64,000 nucleotides of DNA from Agaricus subrufescens. Lineage: Eukaryota; Basidiomycota; Agaricomycetes; Agaricales; Agaricaceae. The position numbers were made by a program, and so were the translations under genes. Below, in pieces: positions 23,877 through 36,206 of this stretch. Below the pieces are notes generated by a model. That model ran no database searches. It was given only the letters and a program-made list of their open reading frames with translations, and was not told the origin of the DNA. The stretch is from NCBI GenBank assembly GCA_029945375.1, contig CM057063.1, positions 434,001 to 498,000 on the forward strand. Reading direction: 5' to 3'. Numbering within the stretch: the stretch's first letter is position 1; each line of letters begins with the position of its first letter.

Positions 23877-25014
23877 ATGACATATCTTCTGGACCTGTCT
23901 AGAAAAACCAGTGAGCGCAGCTTGAGTGACAGCGCACTGATCTGCCCTCTTATCTGCGCAACAGAGTGGCTATCTCACCACCGACGGGCTGGCCAACACT
24001 CTCGATTTGCCATCAGACGGCAAGCTGTTCCTCAGCCTACTGGTGCGAACACCCCACATCACTCTCCAAAGGATCACAACTCATCCCCGCTCCTGCAGAA
24101 GCGGATCAGACAGATCTCCCAACAGATCTTCAACCCGCACGAAACATATGAAAAACAAGAAAGAGAAAAGATCGCAGAATTCTCAGCCAAAGTCCATCTC
24201 TCCTCCTCATTCTCAATTTCACGCTCATTGTCAGACAGATGAGCCAAGAATTTGCCGATGTCCTTCAGGGGCCCACTCTATCAGCCAAGGTACAGCGGGC
24301 AAGGATGGCGGCTGTCCTGGTTTATTGCAGTCAGCATTACAAAACTCATCGAGTCAAACTCCGGAAAAAAGAACAGATGGTTGGCGTCTAATCTATCAAA
24401 AGACTATGTTATAATTAAACATTGTATTCGCTTAGGCTCTTACCACTTCCTCGCCCACTCCCCCCTCGACCAGAAGTGCCAGAAAAGCCAGGAAGACCTC
24501 ACCACACAGAGTCACAACACCGTCTCCTACTCTACGAAGCACCCCATCACGACCAGGTCGACCGCGAAAAACACCCTGCGTTCCATCCCCCACCGAATCT
24601 CGGCACACCAACACCGCATCCCAAACTGGAACCACAGACGAAAGGACCTTTCCAAGGACCCCCTCGCCCCCACCTTCAACCTCCTCATCCGCCACTCTCG
24701 CGCAAAACGCTTACTCCGCCTTGATCGACCGCTACCAAGCCAGAAAACCCCAAGCCAGCATCAGTGACATTGCCGAGTTCCTCGGTACCTGTGATCCCGA
24801 TATGCGATACCTCCTTCCGTCCTTTATGGCTTTCGGTTGCCGTAACGTTGAATTCCTGATCAACATTTCGTGTCAAAAGGAAGAGGATATTGTAATGATC
24901 TTGAGAAAGATCATCAGCCATAGTCCACCGGTGGAGGGTGTGGATGAGATGGATCTTTTAGTTGTAACGAGGCATTTCAAGGAGTATTTCTTTGGTCAGT
25001 CAAAAAGTTCTTAG
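23877..25014 (+). CDS. 'FLxxCxPxM' family member C
   Basis: The supported exons are 23965 (or 24017)-24042, 24099-24191, 24239-24379 and 24436-25014, all phase 0 at their joins. The 24099-24191 exon is exactly 31 codons (KRIRQISQQIFNPHETYEKQ, ending KIAEFSAK). The next opens MSQEFADVL and has ARMAAVLVYCSQHYKTHR. The last exon is a long Ser/Thr/Pro/Arg-rich linker of about 95 residues, then ISDIAEFLGTCDPDMRYLLPSF, GCRNVEFLINI and MDLLVVTRHFKEYF. Only the first exon is uncertain. An ATG at 23877 can be spliced by a phase-1 donor at 23911 to an acceptor before 24017. The long reading of exon 2 (SGYLTTDGLANTL) has no upstream ATG in phase. The start lies about 120 bases from the divergent DENN gene, so the two probably share a promoter. 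Confidence 0.75.
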
Positions 25015-27328
25015 TTTGTTTTTGGATTGGAAACATGATTTTTGGTTTTACGAAAGGAAGATCAGGTTTTTGTAGTTTGCCATCACAATTCAATATTTTA
25101 CCCCAGTTGATAAATGCATTTTAGCCGTCCCTACTTCTATTGCTCGACATTTATCAACTGACTGAGGAATATAATGGTGTGAACGATATAAAATTGGTTA
25201 AATGTCATTCGTAAACGTATGTCTGCTTCGCACGTACATGTGTATTTAGATTCTCCCTATGACCCCATGCCAGGAGTCGAAATATTGGAATCCCAGCCGA
25301 AATGCTCCATTACCCGCGGACTCTTCGTATGACACCCAAAACAAAGTTTACAATCCCCTTCTCCTCTCGTGATTACTGATGAATTTGTCACTATGCCCTC
25401 GGTAAAATAGGTTTGAGAAAGGAATTCGAGCATTGACGTCATTTCTGACGCGCTCTCTGAAAAAAAATTATATTTATCAAATCTCCGAACAATCATCAGC
25501 TGAGAACTTTCAGACCTCTTCAAACAATTTTTAGTCCTCCTCATCTTTTACTCCTGAGAAGCTTATACCCTAATACCGCACTTCAAGAGTTTGCGAAAGG
25601 GCACCACACGTCCCTTAACTATTATCAAGGGTGTTCCAACGTTGTCCCTCTACACAATCACATCAAATACGGCCCTGTAAACACGTCATAAGTGAAATTC
25701 TTGTAGAATCGTCCCAGGCTCGGTAACGAGTATGGGTTCAAATAATACTTTTTTAAATACAGAATTCGGTTTTTTTCTGTGACTGCGGAGTTCGGATTTT
25801 TGTTAATCGAAGCAACTCCCCCCTCCACCCCCTCTTCTGCCGTATTTTTGAATATCGAAAAGCCCCCTGAATCTTAACGAATTAGACATCACCCTGACTG
25901 TTTTTGTTTTGCTCGAAGCTGAAGACTTGTAACGGTAGCCTGGGGCGGTCCCTTAACAAACTGAGGCAACTGCCAGACCCAACCGGCGGATCACATCCTG
26001 GACAGTCGTGTCCAAACAGAACTTGTTAAACCTCGCGTTGACAGGAACGTCTTTGATTTAACTATCGACTCGCGAAATTTCCAGAAGTGACGGGGTAATT
26101 AGCACTAGAGAGAAAAAAAGAAGCATTGATGTTGGAAGAGAAGAGACTTCAGTATCAGTGGACCAGGCTTTGAGACCCGTCATAAGTTCAAGGGCTTGGG
26201 TAACCCACACTAAGAGACATTCAATGACAACAATCGACCTCTGGTATAACCACTAAGAGATGCGGTGCGCAGTCAAAGTTCACCCAAAAAAAAAAAAGTG
26301 AACGCGAATATAAACATCTAAACATACCAAGATTGAATATGTCGGAGAATCGACCTACACAGAGTGTACATGATAAGGAGAGCCTCTCGGATCAGGGTGG
26401 ATCCGCCAAAACTCCTGATCCCCAAGCACGGATTCCCCGAGATCACCACGACTCGTCAGTCGAGAGAGCCACGGAAGTTTCGAGCACGCCCGACGAGCCA
26501 GCAGTCCACCGGCGGATGTAGACTAATACGGCATAGGTTCGATCACGGGTAACGCCGAGTGGTTCGGGACCGGAGACTCGACCTCGAAAGACTGACTGGC
26601 TCGCGCCCAGAAACAGGCAGTGCCTCGACAGCCTCTTCCGTATTTTCAGACCCCATCGCTACCTGCGGTACCTACCCACACTGGGCGGGGGAATGGCGCA
26701 CGGAGACCAGAATAGACTAAGCCAAACGGGGCAATGTGACTCGGATAGGGCGTCGGAGTGACAGGCCCAGGTTCCGTCTAACGGAGCAGAGAAAGCAGCT
26801 CTTTCGAGGGGGCCATTGCGTATTTAAATATCCGGGATGGACCTGGGGCACGGCTCGGCCCGTTTTTATGCCCTCAGTCACAGGCGAGCGCCCGCTTTTT
26901 CTCTTTCTCCCCCATGTACTAGCTAACACTCACCATCACATACGTACAGTGCTCTCCCTCGGTGTCATACCGCCGCTTCGGGTTTCAGCATCCCACCCCC
27001 CCCTCTTTCGTACTTCCCCGAGCTTGCCTGCCGACGTGGTCCCATCCCCTGTCCCACCAGGGCGTTTTGTATCGCAACGCAAGCCAATTTTGACTATCAA
27101 GCATCAACCGGCGCAGCGTAGAATCAACCTTGGGTCACTTTCCTTTGGAAGTTTCCTTCTCTCCGAAGACGTGCTTTGTTCCTTCCGGGACCCCGTCTAG
27201 GTGAGCCCGATGTGGAGTTCCAGATCACTCCTGACCTCTCTTGCATTCCTACGTGCATCCAGGTTTTTCTGGTTTTCCTACGTGGCCGCACCGCAGCGTT
27301 ACCCCCTGAATCGTCCACAAACTGCTAA
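25015..27328. other. intergenic, with GC-rich promoter-like island at its right end
   Basis: 25.0-26.3 kb holds no gene I can support. From about 26.4 to 27.3 kb the DNA is GC-rich, with a TATTTAAATATC run at about 26820. It leads into the gene starting at 27329, so I read it as promoter and 5' untranslated region. A 154-codon open frame at 26736-27200 has no family features and is probably chance in GC-rich DNA. Confidence 0.5.
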
Positions 27329-28977
27329 ATGAAGCGTTCAACCAGGCGCACCATCCCTCCACCCATCGACCTCAGTATTCCCGGGAGCAACCTATGGAGC
27401 GGCACTTCGCAGAGGGCGTTGGATAAGTCAGCTACGGAAGGTCGCTATGCTTATGCGTATGGCTCAGAGTTCGCCCTCGAGTCCGAAGAGGCAATGCTAT
27501 CTCGGGCTACACCAACAGCCACACCAACCTTGTGGTCTCCCTCATCAACTACGGAAACGATGCCCCCACCAAGCAATCCACACACACCAATGACCTCATT
27601 ATCATCGGCTGATCATTCGTTCTCATCAGAACAAGATGATTTCCCAAATGGAAGACGACGAAGTCGAAGTGAGGTAAAGAAAAAAAAGTTCCAACTATGT
27701 CGTCAAACCGCAACCTCGCAGCTGATTTCATTTTGATGATTATGATTCAGTGTGGCTACCAGCCTTGTTATCCGCCTGCATTATCGCATAGTGCCAGTCC
27801 AAACTCGAAGATATCGTCTCCATTCAACACCCGGTTTCCCCATACCCCTTCTTCAAGTTCCCAGTCATTTGTACCTGAGCCGATTCCGCCGTTCGCTTCT
27901 CATGTTAAACCCAAGCTCAAGGGTTCCACATCAACGGACGCTTTAGCGATGATGGGGAAACGAAGTAAGTTATGGTCATCAATCACGACTCTTACATCAA
28001 ATGCGAGTGCGGTGCTTGATTTAGGTAATAAAACCTCAGCAAGGTGAGCCCTTCAACTTCACCCTTACTCTTTTTTACACTTCCCTCATTGACGCTACTG
28101 AAATTGCAGGGAAAAGGTACGGAAGCCCGGCACGTCGCCCGCCCCGTCCCCATCTTATACGCCATCCATCGACTCAGAGGGCTCGGACACTGGTAGAGTA
28201 GCTGGTATTGATATGTGGAGGCGTAGGAAAGGTTCAAGACCGAGTACTGCCTCCTCAGCCAACTCGAATGCCAGCCGGTCGCCCCTCAGGTTGTCCAAGT
28301 TTGAATGGCCGAAACAATGGAGGAAACGGTTAAGCATGCTCAAACTATCGTCATCACCAGTCTCGTCTGCCTCATCTCACTCTTCAACACCATCCACCTC
28401 ATCTACCTATTCATCATCTTCACCGAACTTACCTTCAACACCCCTGACGCCTACCAGTGGTCATCGATGTTCGCATCCACTAGTATCACTTCAAGATGGT
28501 CATGGCCAGGACTTACTTCAAACCTCAAACAAACGTAATCGGTCAACACCAAACTTAAAGCTGCCCCACCTCACTAAAGAGGATCTCGGCAAAGTCAACG
28601 CATACTTTGCACCTCCACCCCCCGTCCATGCCGTCGAAGCCCTAAGTGGTTTCCCTCGACATCGAACCACATCAAGTGATCCGAAAGCGATGAAATCAAC
28701 TTTACCTCTTTCATCCAGACTATCCAAAACACCCTCCAATTTCAAACCGCCACCGGTGACGATTCAACCTAATGTTGTTCATTTGGAAAGGAGTGGCGGT
28801 GGTGGCGGCGGTGGAAATAATGTTTCGAATATTGCGTTGCCGCTTTCTCCGGTTAGTAATACCAGTTGGAATGATATGGAAGATGACTCGGGAGTGATTT
28901 ATCTGACGGTTGTCGAGGATGATTGGAATGATGAGAGCGGAGAGGCAGGTTTGAGACTTGTTGAGATACCCAGATAG
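27329..28977 (+). CDS. hypothetical Ser/Pro-rich protein, disordered
   Basis: Three coding blocks are clear: 27329-27673, 27751 to about 28043, and 28111-28977. Block 1 joins block 2 at phase 0. Block 2 contains MGKRSKLWSSITTLTSNASAV and ends at a good donor at 28044, which is phase 2. Block 3 is open only in the frame that needs a phase-0 join at 28111, or an acceptor before 28197. One boundary is therefore wrong in my model, or a small exon is missing. Block 3 has WRRRKGSRPSTASS, WPKQWRKRLSMLKL, long Ser/Thr runs, PHLTKEDLGKVNAYFAPPPPV, a Gly run and an acidic end (VIYLTVVEDDWNDESGEAGLRLVEIPR region). The product would be about 500 residues, mostly disordered. No known domain is recognised and no function is assigned. 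Confidence 0.65.
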
Positions 28978-30586
28978 TTTGTTCGTGCCTTTTTAATTAA
29001 TATATATATTCATTCAAGTTTTTGTTTTCTTCTTCCCCCTCCTTCCACCCCACCCCCTTTAGATTACCCACAGTTGGCTTAATTTATCTTATCTCTCAGG
29101 AATTTTTATTTTTTCTTAGTAGTGCATTTTGTGGGCGAGCTTGATGCATCGTTTTTTTTTTTTTTTTCTTATCATTATTTAGAGGTGTCGTGTTTGCTTG
29201 CCTGGACCGTTCTTTGATGACTATCGTTTATTCGGCTGGATTATAATTAAATGGGACGTTTTCATATTCGTGAGCGGTTTGTCTTACTGGTTCTCTCTCT
29301 CTCCGTGTTTTTTTTTCTTGAGAGTTCGGTTCGGTTTTCCTGTCTTTGTGTCTAGACCCCAGACGCGTATTTTTATACCACAAAATCCCGAGCTATCAAA
29401 ACTCCAGATTTCCACACACAACTCCATATTTCTTCTTCATCAGAAACATAATCTATTTTTTCATTTTGCTCTCGGATAGAAAAAAAAATAAAGTCACAGA
29501 TAAACATCTCTTCAACAAAAAATAAAGATAAAAATAAAAGATAACAGCCTCGAAACACATGTCATCTTCGGGCTATCCGATCAATGAGCAAGTGGGCGCT
29601 GTCTCATATACAACAGCTTTCGAAAAAAAAAAAACAAAACTGCAACACTATCAACGACGGGCCCTGTAACGCCAATCCGAATACACTGACACACTCCTTT
29701 TCTGATCGAGGGGAAGGGGAAAAGGTATTGAGTTTAGAATGATGATCACAGGGGGGAAGCCTTAATTATCAGGGTCGCCGACTCTACCGGGCCGCCCTCA
29801 AATCTCATCTATACAATATGCCCATTCATAATCAGTAATCACCTCCGACAAGTCTCCTAGACCAGAGCCACAATCCGGAAAACCAAATGATATATATTAA
29901 CACCTCCAAAATTAAAGTACATCAATGTAATTTTATCCTGATCGAAACACCAGAGAGAAGGAAGAACAAAGCTGAGACGCCGTACGAGTTTGTACATAGA
30001 GATCTATATATCCCGGGAGAAGAAATGTATCTGTGTGGATGTAAAAATGCGCTGAAAAGATGATGGTGAGTTGTTTATGAACGGGGAAACATATATGTAC
30101 TGATCAGTGGAAAAAAAACGAAAAATCAATGAGGTCGATGATGATGATAATGGTGATGAGAAAACTCCTAAGAACGACATATAAGGGGTAAAAGGACAAA
30201 ACCCATAAATGGAATGAAGAATGAAACGCGGAATCCTTTAGAAACAGGGCGAACAATCTAGTACAAACAGATGAGAAAAAAAATGGTTCAATGAGGATTG
30301 GTTGTTACAGAAATATTTACGTGGTTGTGTTTGATAGGAAAGAAAAAAGAAAAGTGTTGGCACAGCAAAGACAATTAATAAAACAGAACCTGATAGCGGA
30401 GGTTAAAAAACCACCCGATACCATAAATAAGCTCGGAGTATACTGGTTGTAAAAAGGTGGGGTTGTAGATCAAGGTCGAGTGTGCGAGTGATAGCCAACT
30501 ATGAGTATCCGCGATCCGTTAGTCTGATATCAAAGAGTACCAGTGAGGTGGCGCCGTTATAACATTGCTTTCACCTTCAGAAAGCT
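28978..30586. other. intergenic between converging genes
   Basis: T-rich on the left (3' flank of the plus-strand gene) and A-rich on the right (3' flank of the minus-strand Spt2 gene). It has long mononucleotide runs, including 17 Ts near 29152-29168. No gene is supported in these 1.6 kb. Confidence 0.6.
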
Positions 30587-32143
30587 TCAATAGCGAGAGG
30601 AGCGTTCCTTCTCCTTCTTGCGTCTACGTTTCTCTTCTTCATGCCTCCGCTCTTCCTCGAAAGCTTCCATATCTTCCTTCTTGGCAATGCGAGCACTGAG
30701 AAATAGGGAAGATATCGCATCAGCGAATATAAGTGAGACATTTAAATGAAAGAGCTGACCTCCTCATTTCCTCCCGCTCGAGAGCATCGGCATCGGCTTC
30801 CATATCCTCATCATCGCTGAAGACATCCATACCGATATAGCTGTCTCTTTTGCGTCCAAAGAGGCTCCAAATTGTAGAGCTAATATCGTTAGGTAGATCT
30901 TCGTCGTCCCCGGGCTGCGCCCGCCTCTTTGAGGGTGGAGACTCGGAGCGGCTCTCGGACCTCGGCCGTTTCTTCATGGAGGCAGAAGTCACGCTCGGCT
31001 TAGAGAAATTCCTGTCTCTCTCACGGTCAGCAGGATATGGCTTGGGACCCTTAGTTGATTGGGTATAGGCACCCTTGCCGGAGGGGTATTTGTCTAGTGA
31101 ACCAGCACGAGAACCATTTGCCGGCTTCGAGTTAGGCTGAGAGGATGGTTTTGACAAAGACGATTTCGCTGTGGAAATCTTAGGTATTCTAGCGACAGCT
31201 GAGGGAGCGGCAGCGGACTTCTTGACTGATGATGACGAATTTGATGGCGTAGGAGCGTCTATACAGGGGCAATCAGCAAGTGTATACCATGCCAGCGCCA
31301 AAAGCTGAGCAGGTTCGACTCACTGGATGATTGAGAGTTGGAATCAGAACCAACTGATGAGCTAGTGTGAGGTTTCTTAATTGGTTCCTTTTTCTTTGTC
31401 GAGAACCAATCATCGAAACTCTTCGCCTCATCGCCATCCAACACTTTGCCCTCTTTCTTCTTCTGAAGGTCAGTCCTAATCTCATCGATCGTCCTAGTGT
31501 CCCTCTTGACGGTGTTCAACTTTGTCAAAGTATTAGGCATCGCGGCAATCCGATCCCTAACACCCTTGCCGGAAAGGGTATCAGGGTTTTGCGGAGTTGT
31601 TGTAATGTCCACTGCTCCGCCTGGGAGTCGCCGACCAGCCTTCGAGTAAGAGTGCACAGTCGTAGACCTCCTCGTTGAACTGTATAGCCTCCTCATTTCG
31701 GCCTGCTGTCTTCGTTCCCGTAGTTCCTCTCGTGTAAGCACAGGGCCAGAAGGTGAGTCATCATCGTTGACGTCCGGTCCCTTACGCCGTTCCTTCGAGC
31801 CACCGTTACTGGCCTGTGACGATGAAGTTCTTGAAGAAGCAGCCTTCTTTGGTCCATAGAGCAGAACATCCCGCTGCTCGTCTTTCTTGCGCTGCATAGC
31901 CGCCTCTCTAGCCTTCTCAGCCTCAGCCCTCCTTTTCCTTCGCTCTTCTTCCCGTTTCTCGTCTTCAAAATGTTTAATCCGTAGTCTCTTTTCCATTTCT
32001 CGTTCCTTGGCATCTCGTTCCGCTTGTTGCTTTTGCAGGAGCAGCTCTTTTTTCCGGCGCTCTTCCTTGGCCCGTTCGACCTGATTATTTTGTTCCTGGG
32101 TCTTGGACGCACTGAGGGCCATCAACGCCGTAAAGGACGACAT
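30587..32143 (-). CDS. SPT2: Spt2 chromatin protein (histone H3-H4 chaperone)
   Basis: Three exons (32143-31324, 31258-30760, 30695-30587) give 475 residues. The N-terminal 110 residues are a highly charged Lys/Glu/Arg helix (ERAKEERRKKELLLQKQQ, then repeated KREEERRKRR). The centre is disordered and basic. The C-terminal 90 residues carry the defining SPT2 domain: DISSTIWSLFGRKRDSYI, the acidic DVFSDDEDMEADADALEREE, and RSARIAKKEDMEAFEEE, followed by a long charged helix to the end. In yeast Spt2 binds DNA and H3-H4 tetramers and keeps nucleosomes in place over transcribed genes. Domain order, length and the acidic-then-basic ending all match the family. Its start lies 197 bases from the 3' end of the neighbouring minus-strand MFS gene. 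Confidence 0.9.
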
Positions 32144-32339
32144 ATTAGCAAGAGTATCCCTAGTAATTCAACTGGTTCTCAAGCAGAAATCGAGCAGACG
32201 GGGAGGGGAGTGTGGCGGGGAGAGACGAGAGCTGAGTACAAAAGCATCGTGGCAGTGCGCTACAGGGCTGTTTTATTTGGTTCTGTTTGGTCTACTACTG
32301 TACTGTACGAAGCAAAACAAGATTCCCAGTTTCAAAAGC

Positions 32340-34264
32340 TCATATAGAGCTCGGCAAAATTGACGCTATGAAGAGCGCAATACCAACAAGCACAACAAGT
32401 ACATAATACACCAGATATCCACCCAACCAGTTATGCGCCATCGACAACGAAAACAGCGAATTCGCTGCGGCAGGACCTACGGCCCGCATTACGCTAACAG
32501 CCACCTGTAATGGGTTCCATGGAACATCAGTAAAAATGCTCCAGCCGCACTAAGATCAGATGAAGTGACGAACTTGGCACAGTCCATTGGTGGCACCAAG
32601 AGAAGCCTTGTTAGGAGACGCAGCAGTGATAAAGATGAAAATAGCGCCTAGTCCAAAAATAACACATCAATATTGCAGTTGGCCGTGTTCAAACTAGAAG
32701 CACGCACTGTAAGACAGGCTTGGCAGTATAGACAAGCAGACCTGTAAAAATACAACAGCCCATAGCAGTGGAGTTAACCCCTGCGTACGAGCAAGATAGT
32801 TGATGACAGGGAAGAGAAGGAATAGAGGAATACACGCGGCGATGCCAGCTGTGAAAACTTTCTTGGAGCCCCAACGATCGTGAATCTTGGCAAAGAAGAA
32901 TACTTGGAAGAAACCGTTGAGAATGCCAAAGATAGACAAGATATTTCCAATAGTGGAAGGAAGAAGTCCAAGTCCACCCAATTCGATAGGAGTTGATAGG
33001 AAAACTGGTTGGATCGCACGATAAGCAATGTCCACCAGAGAAAGAAAAGCGTAGTTGGAAGCAGCAATGATGACTCGAAATATCAACAGAGATCGTAAAG
33101 GAAGAGGTTTGTCGTTACTATCGTCAACAGTCGTTTCTTGAGTTTGTGTAAGCTCCACCTTTTTTTCAGAACCAAAAAAGAAATTTCGGATAGATGTCGG
33201 ACGCCGAACTGTTTCCTTTAAGAAAATATAGGTAACAAGCCAGGCGCAGGCAGTGTACGTTGCGGGAACAGCACAAGGCAGGAAATAAGGGTATTTTTTG
33301 TGGAATTCGCTGTTCCCGAATAGGGAGGGGAATCGTTCAGCGGGACGCGATAGAGATCCTCCAATAACCGGACCCAACTGCGAAACGTTCTAAATCACAC
33401 ATTGATTAGAAAGACGCGATGGGTACAACTCACAGTTCCGCCCGTGGACCACGCAATCGGCATGTAAGCATAAGCCTAATACCTGAGTCAGCCTAGCGAA
33501 AGACATAAAGGGGGAGCCGCTTACTTGGGCAATGTTTGTCGAATCGGTTAACTCAGCCATCATGCTGTTGTAACGGTGAACAACCCAAATCCAACTTCGA
33601 TTTCAGAAACGAACCTTTTGATGACTCCAATGTTGCCATCTAATAATAAACCAGTAAGCAACTGCGTCACAAAAGATTAACGGGGACAAGGCGCACTCAG
33701 GGCTCCGTTCAACGACCGGCTATTGCAAACACATGAACACCCGTATCTGAGCGACACCATTCTCATGACTTACCTCAGGACGAGGCCCCAAAACGTTGTT
33801 GACAGCCCAAAACAGTACATGGACATGGAAAGACCGAAAAGACCGACTAGAATGACGGGCTTACGGCCTATCCGGTCCGACAGCCGACTCCAGTGAAGAA
33901 CAGTCCAGGCCTGCGTGAAGAAGAAGAGCGATTGCTGAAAGCGAGGCGTCAGTTGATTCAACACACAAGGGAGGGCACTCACCATGATTCCAACGTAATA
34001 CCCGACCTTGGTTTCGTCTCCGCCAGTAATACCGAGATCACGAATGAGCTGGGGAAAATTAATGATCTACATCACAACTTGATAGAAGCAGGAGATTCTT
34101 GCCTGAGGCGCGAAGGGATAGATGACTTGTGAAGTCATTGGCTCGCCCAGCTGCAAAAACAAAACAAGAGAGAATTGAGACCATGGTATGGGTGTTTTCT
34201 TCTTCGTCTGCTGTAACAAGGGTGTCTCCTCGTCGACAGAACGGGTATCAGCGGCGGTCATCAC
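32340..34264 (-). CDS. MFS transporter, DHA1-like
   Basis: Ten exons join in phase: 34264-34103, 34048-33983, 33934-33774, 33719-33697, 33639-33615, 33564-33525, 33475-33434, 33377-32708, 32647-32574 and 32504-32340. They give 475 residues. The short cytosolic N-terminus contains DEETPLLQQ, a dileucine-like sorting motif common in vacuolar or endosomal transporters. The first half has the DHA1 motif-A loop WSRLSDRIGRKPVILVGLFG and the WSTGGTLGPVIGGSLSRP motif C. Both are diagnostic of drug:H+ or metal-facilitator (ZIFL-like) MFS members. The second half has six more hydrophobic segments and a central loop of about 50 residues. The first intron has a GC donor (CAG/GCAAGA). The substrate cannot be read from the sequence, but drug or metal-chelate efflux is the family expectation. 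Confidence 0.92.
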
Positions 34265-35492
34265 AGTTCAAAAAATAAAACTCGTAGCACAAGCGCTGAG
34301 GTTGTAGAGGAGACCTGTTTGGCGAAGAGGAGGGAAGTAGGAAAATATGCCCTTAAGAGCACAAGGCTCTGGCTTTTGAAAGAGAGGAGTAGGGGGGAAA
34401 GGCCGGCTGGTTAGCTTGATGAACCGATGAGAAGAGAAGATCCACTGCTTTATGGAGGGGTCTCAAATTTAAAAAGCTTTTGACTGCCCTTACTACCGAC
34501 AGCTTACTTAAGCCGATGGGCGGGCTCACAAAGTGTTCTGCCGAAGGATTTCTCGACGGTAAAGGATATGTCAGCCGGAGAAAGGATTTCGTTCTCATTT
34601 CGGCAGATCGATACGCCACATTACCGAGTTGTTTGCCAGGAAGCAATAGAGGGGGATGACCGATGTGGGTAGCTGGGGGGAGGTGCCTTGGGGAACAAGT
34701 CTGTCGCACGTCTGATGGTGTGTCGTTATCTCGTGGCTATCACCCCGGCCGGGATCGCGAACATGTTAACCGTACACATTTCCCACCAAGCCCCTGCCCT
34801 GGCTTATGGTTCATTCGCTGTGTCTGGTACAACTGGACGACGACGAGCGGGAAATTGATGTATCTGATCATGACATGATCCTATTTCAATAGGACACGTA
34901 AACGATACCGCCGCAACCTGACTAGAAGGCAAATGATATCACCGCCATCTGATGTCTGTGCCGCAAACATCAAGTTCCCAGCTTTAACCCGACTCATGCG
35001 ACTGAGGTCTGCTGAAGTATCTCGAAGACGTTCTTTAAAAACATCAGATGGCCAGATTTAAATCAGGACTTCTAGCGGGCAGTGAATGATCCGCTCCTGA
35101 AATCCCTGCAAAATCTCCCCCAGTTATCTCCATGGGTGTTATATGTACCTGATATCTGCTCATGACTCCGCAGCACGCGACCCTAACTAAAGCTCGACTG
35201 AGATCCATCCTGACAACCTCAACGTTCAGTATGATGGCATGTAAACGTACACAGCCATCGCCGAAAAGCAATCCAGACAGAATATCCAGCTTCGATCGCA
35301 CGTCATGGAGTTATCCCTTTCCGCCAAACGCTTCTCCTAATCTCTTGGTAATGCAATCCACCCCATCTCAACAACTCGCCCCTTCAACCGAGTGCTCCTC
35401 TTATAACCCCGGCCGAGCGATAAATACTGATTTCCGCGGGTTGGGATATCTAGAAACTGCAGAGAAGGTGCTTTCGTACTCAAGGCAGTCTT
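34265..35492. other. intergenic, no supported gene
   Basis: The left 400 bases are the upstream region of the MFS gene. From about 35.1 to 35.5 kb there are short open frames on both strands without family features. The minus-strand gene at 35493 may have further exons here, but none could be phased convincingly. Confidence 0.45.
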
Positions 35493-36035
35493 CTATTCCC
35501 ATTGATCTTGATATTTGTGTGTGTGAGCATATCTTCCGTGATCAAGAAAGAGAAGAATAAAAAGGAGTTGGCGAATGCTCACCTGGGTCCTCGAGGCCGC
35601 TACATTTCCTCTAGGTGACAAATTCGGCCTCATACCGTTCCCAGCATTCTGAGCCAAAGATATTATGAATTCATCATCCACACCCATTTCACTCAATGTT
35701 GGCCTCTGTCCCGCAGCTTTGAACACCCCGGATAACGCTGTAGCCCAAATCGCATCGACCATATATGCAGTATCATCATCCTCTCCTTCCAGATCATCAC
35801 CAGCTGTCCCCTTCATGGCTTTCTTGCCTTTTTTCCCTTCGGCGAGTCGTTGCGCGCGACGTTCTCGTCTTTTCTTAGCATCATATTGGCATCCTGGACA
35901 ATTGGTTTTCATGGCAAGAGGTGTAGGTCGATATAAAACTGATTTCTGAGAGGAATACTGATAAGTGGAGTGATTGCGGTCAGAAGAAGAATCAGATTGA
36001 TGATTCTCACCACGCGACAGAAGATAACATGACAC
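35493..36035 (-). CDS. hypothetical protein with CPGC motif
   Basis: The clear coding core runs from QKSVLYRPTPLAMKTNCPGCQ through YDAKKRRERRAQRLAEGKKGKK, an acidic stretch, and YMVDAIWATALSGVFKAAGQRP to a donor at about 35582 after SRTQ. Read straight through, the frame ends after VSIRQLLFILLFLDH..., giving 180 residues. The N-terminal 30 residues as drawn may be intronic. In another frame just upstream (about 36030-36070) I read QCHKCHVIFCRV followed by a GTGAGA donor that can splice to the core at phase 0. That would give a C-x2-C ... C-x2-C pattern, a possible zinc site. I found no ATG for that version. Function unknown. Confidence 0.5.
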   Translation of the reverse strand: MSCYLLSRGENHQSDSSSDRNHSTYQYSSQKSVLYRPTPLAMKTNCPGCQYDAKKRRERRAQRLAEGKKGKKAMKGTAGDDLEGEDDDTAYMVDAIWATALSGVFKAAGQRPTLSEMGVDDEFIISLAQNAGNGMRPNLSPRGNVAASRTQVSIRQLLFILLFLDHGRYAHTHKYQDQWE

Positions 36036-36206
36036 TTATGGCATTGCTTGATGGGCCAAGCGGAAGAGCTTAATACCGGCTTCGCACCAATACTATTATA
36101 TTACAAAAATGAAAGCAAATCGAATTCTAGACCCTTGAAGTGGCGTGACACCTACTATGCCTCAAGAAAAAAGTACATTCGCCAGATTGACAAGTTAATC
36201 CGTGAT

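Noticed and set aside
26736..27200. 154-codon plus-strand frame in GC-rich DNA before the 27.3 kb gene
   Set aside because: No domain, and stop codons are rare in such DNA by chance. Better read as promoter and 5' untranslated region.
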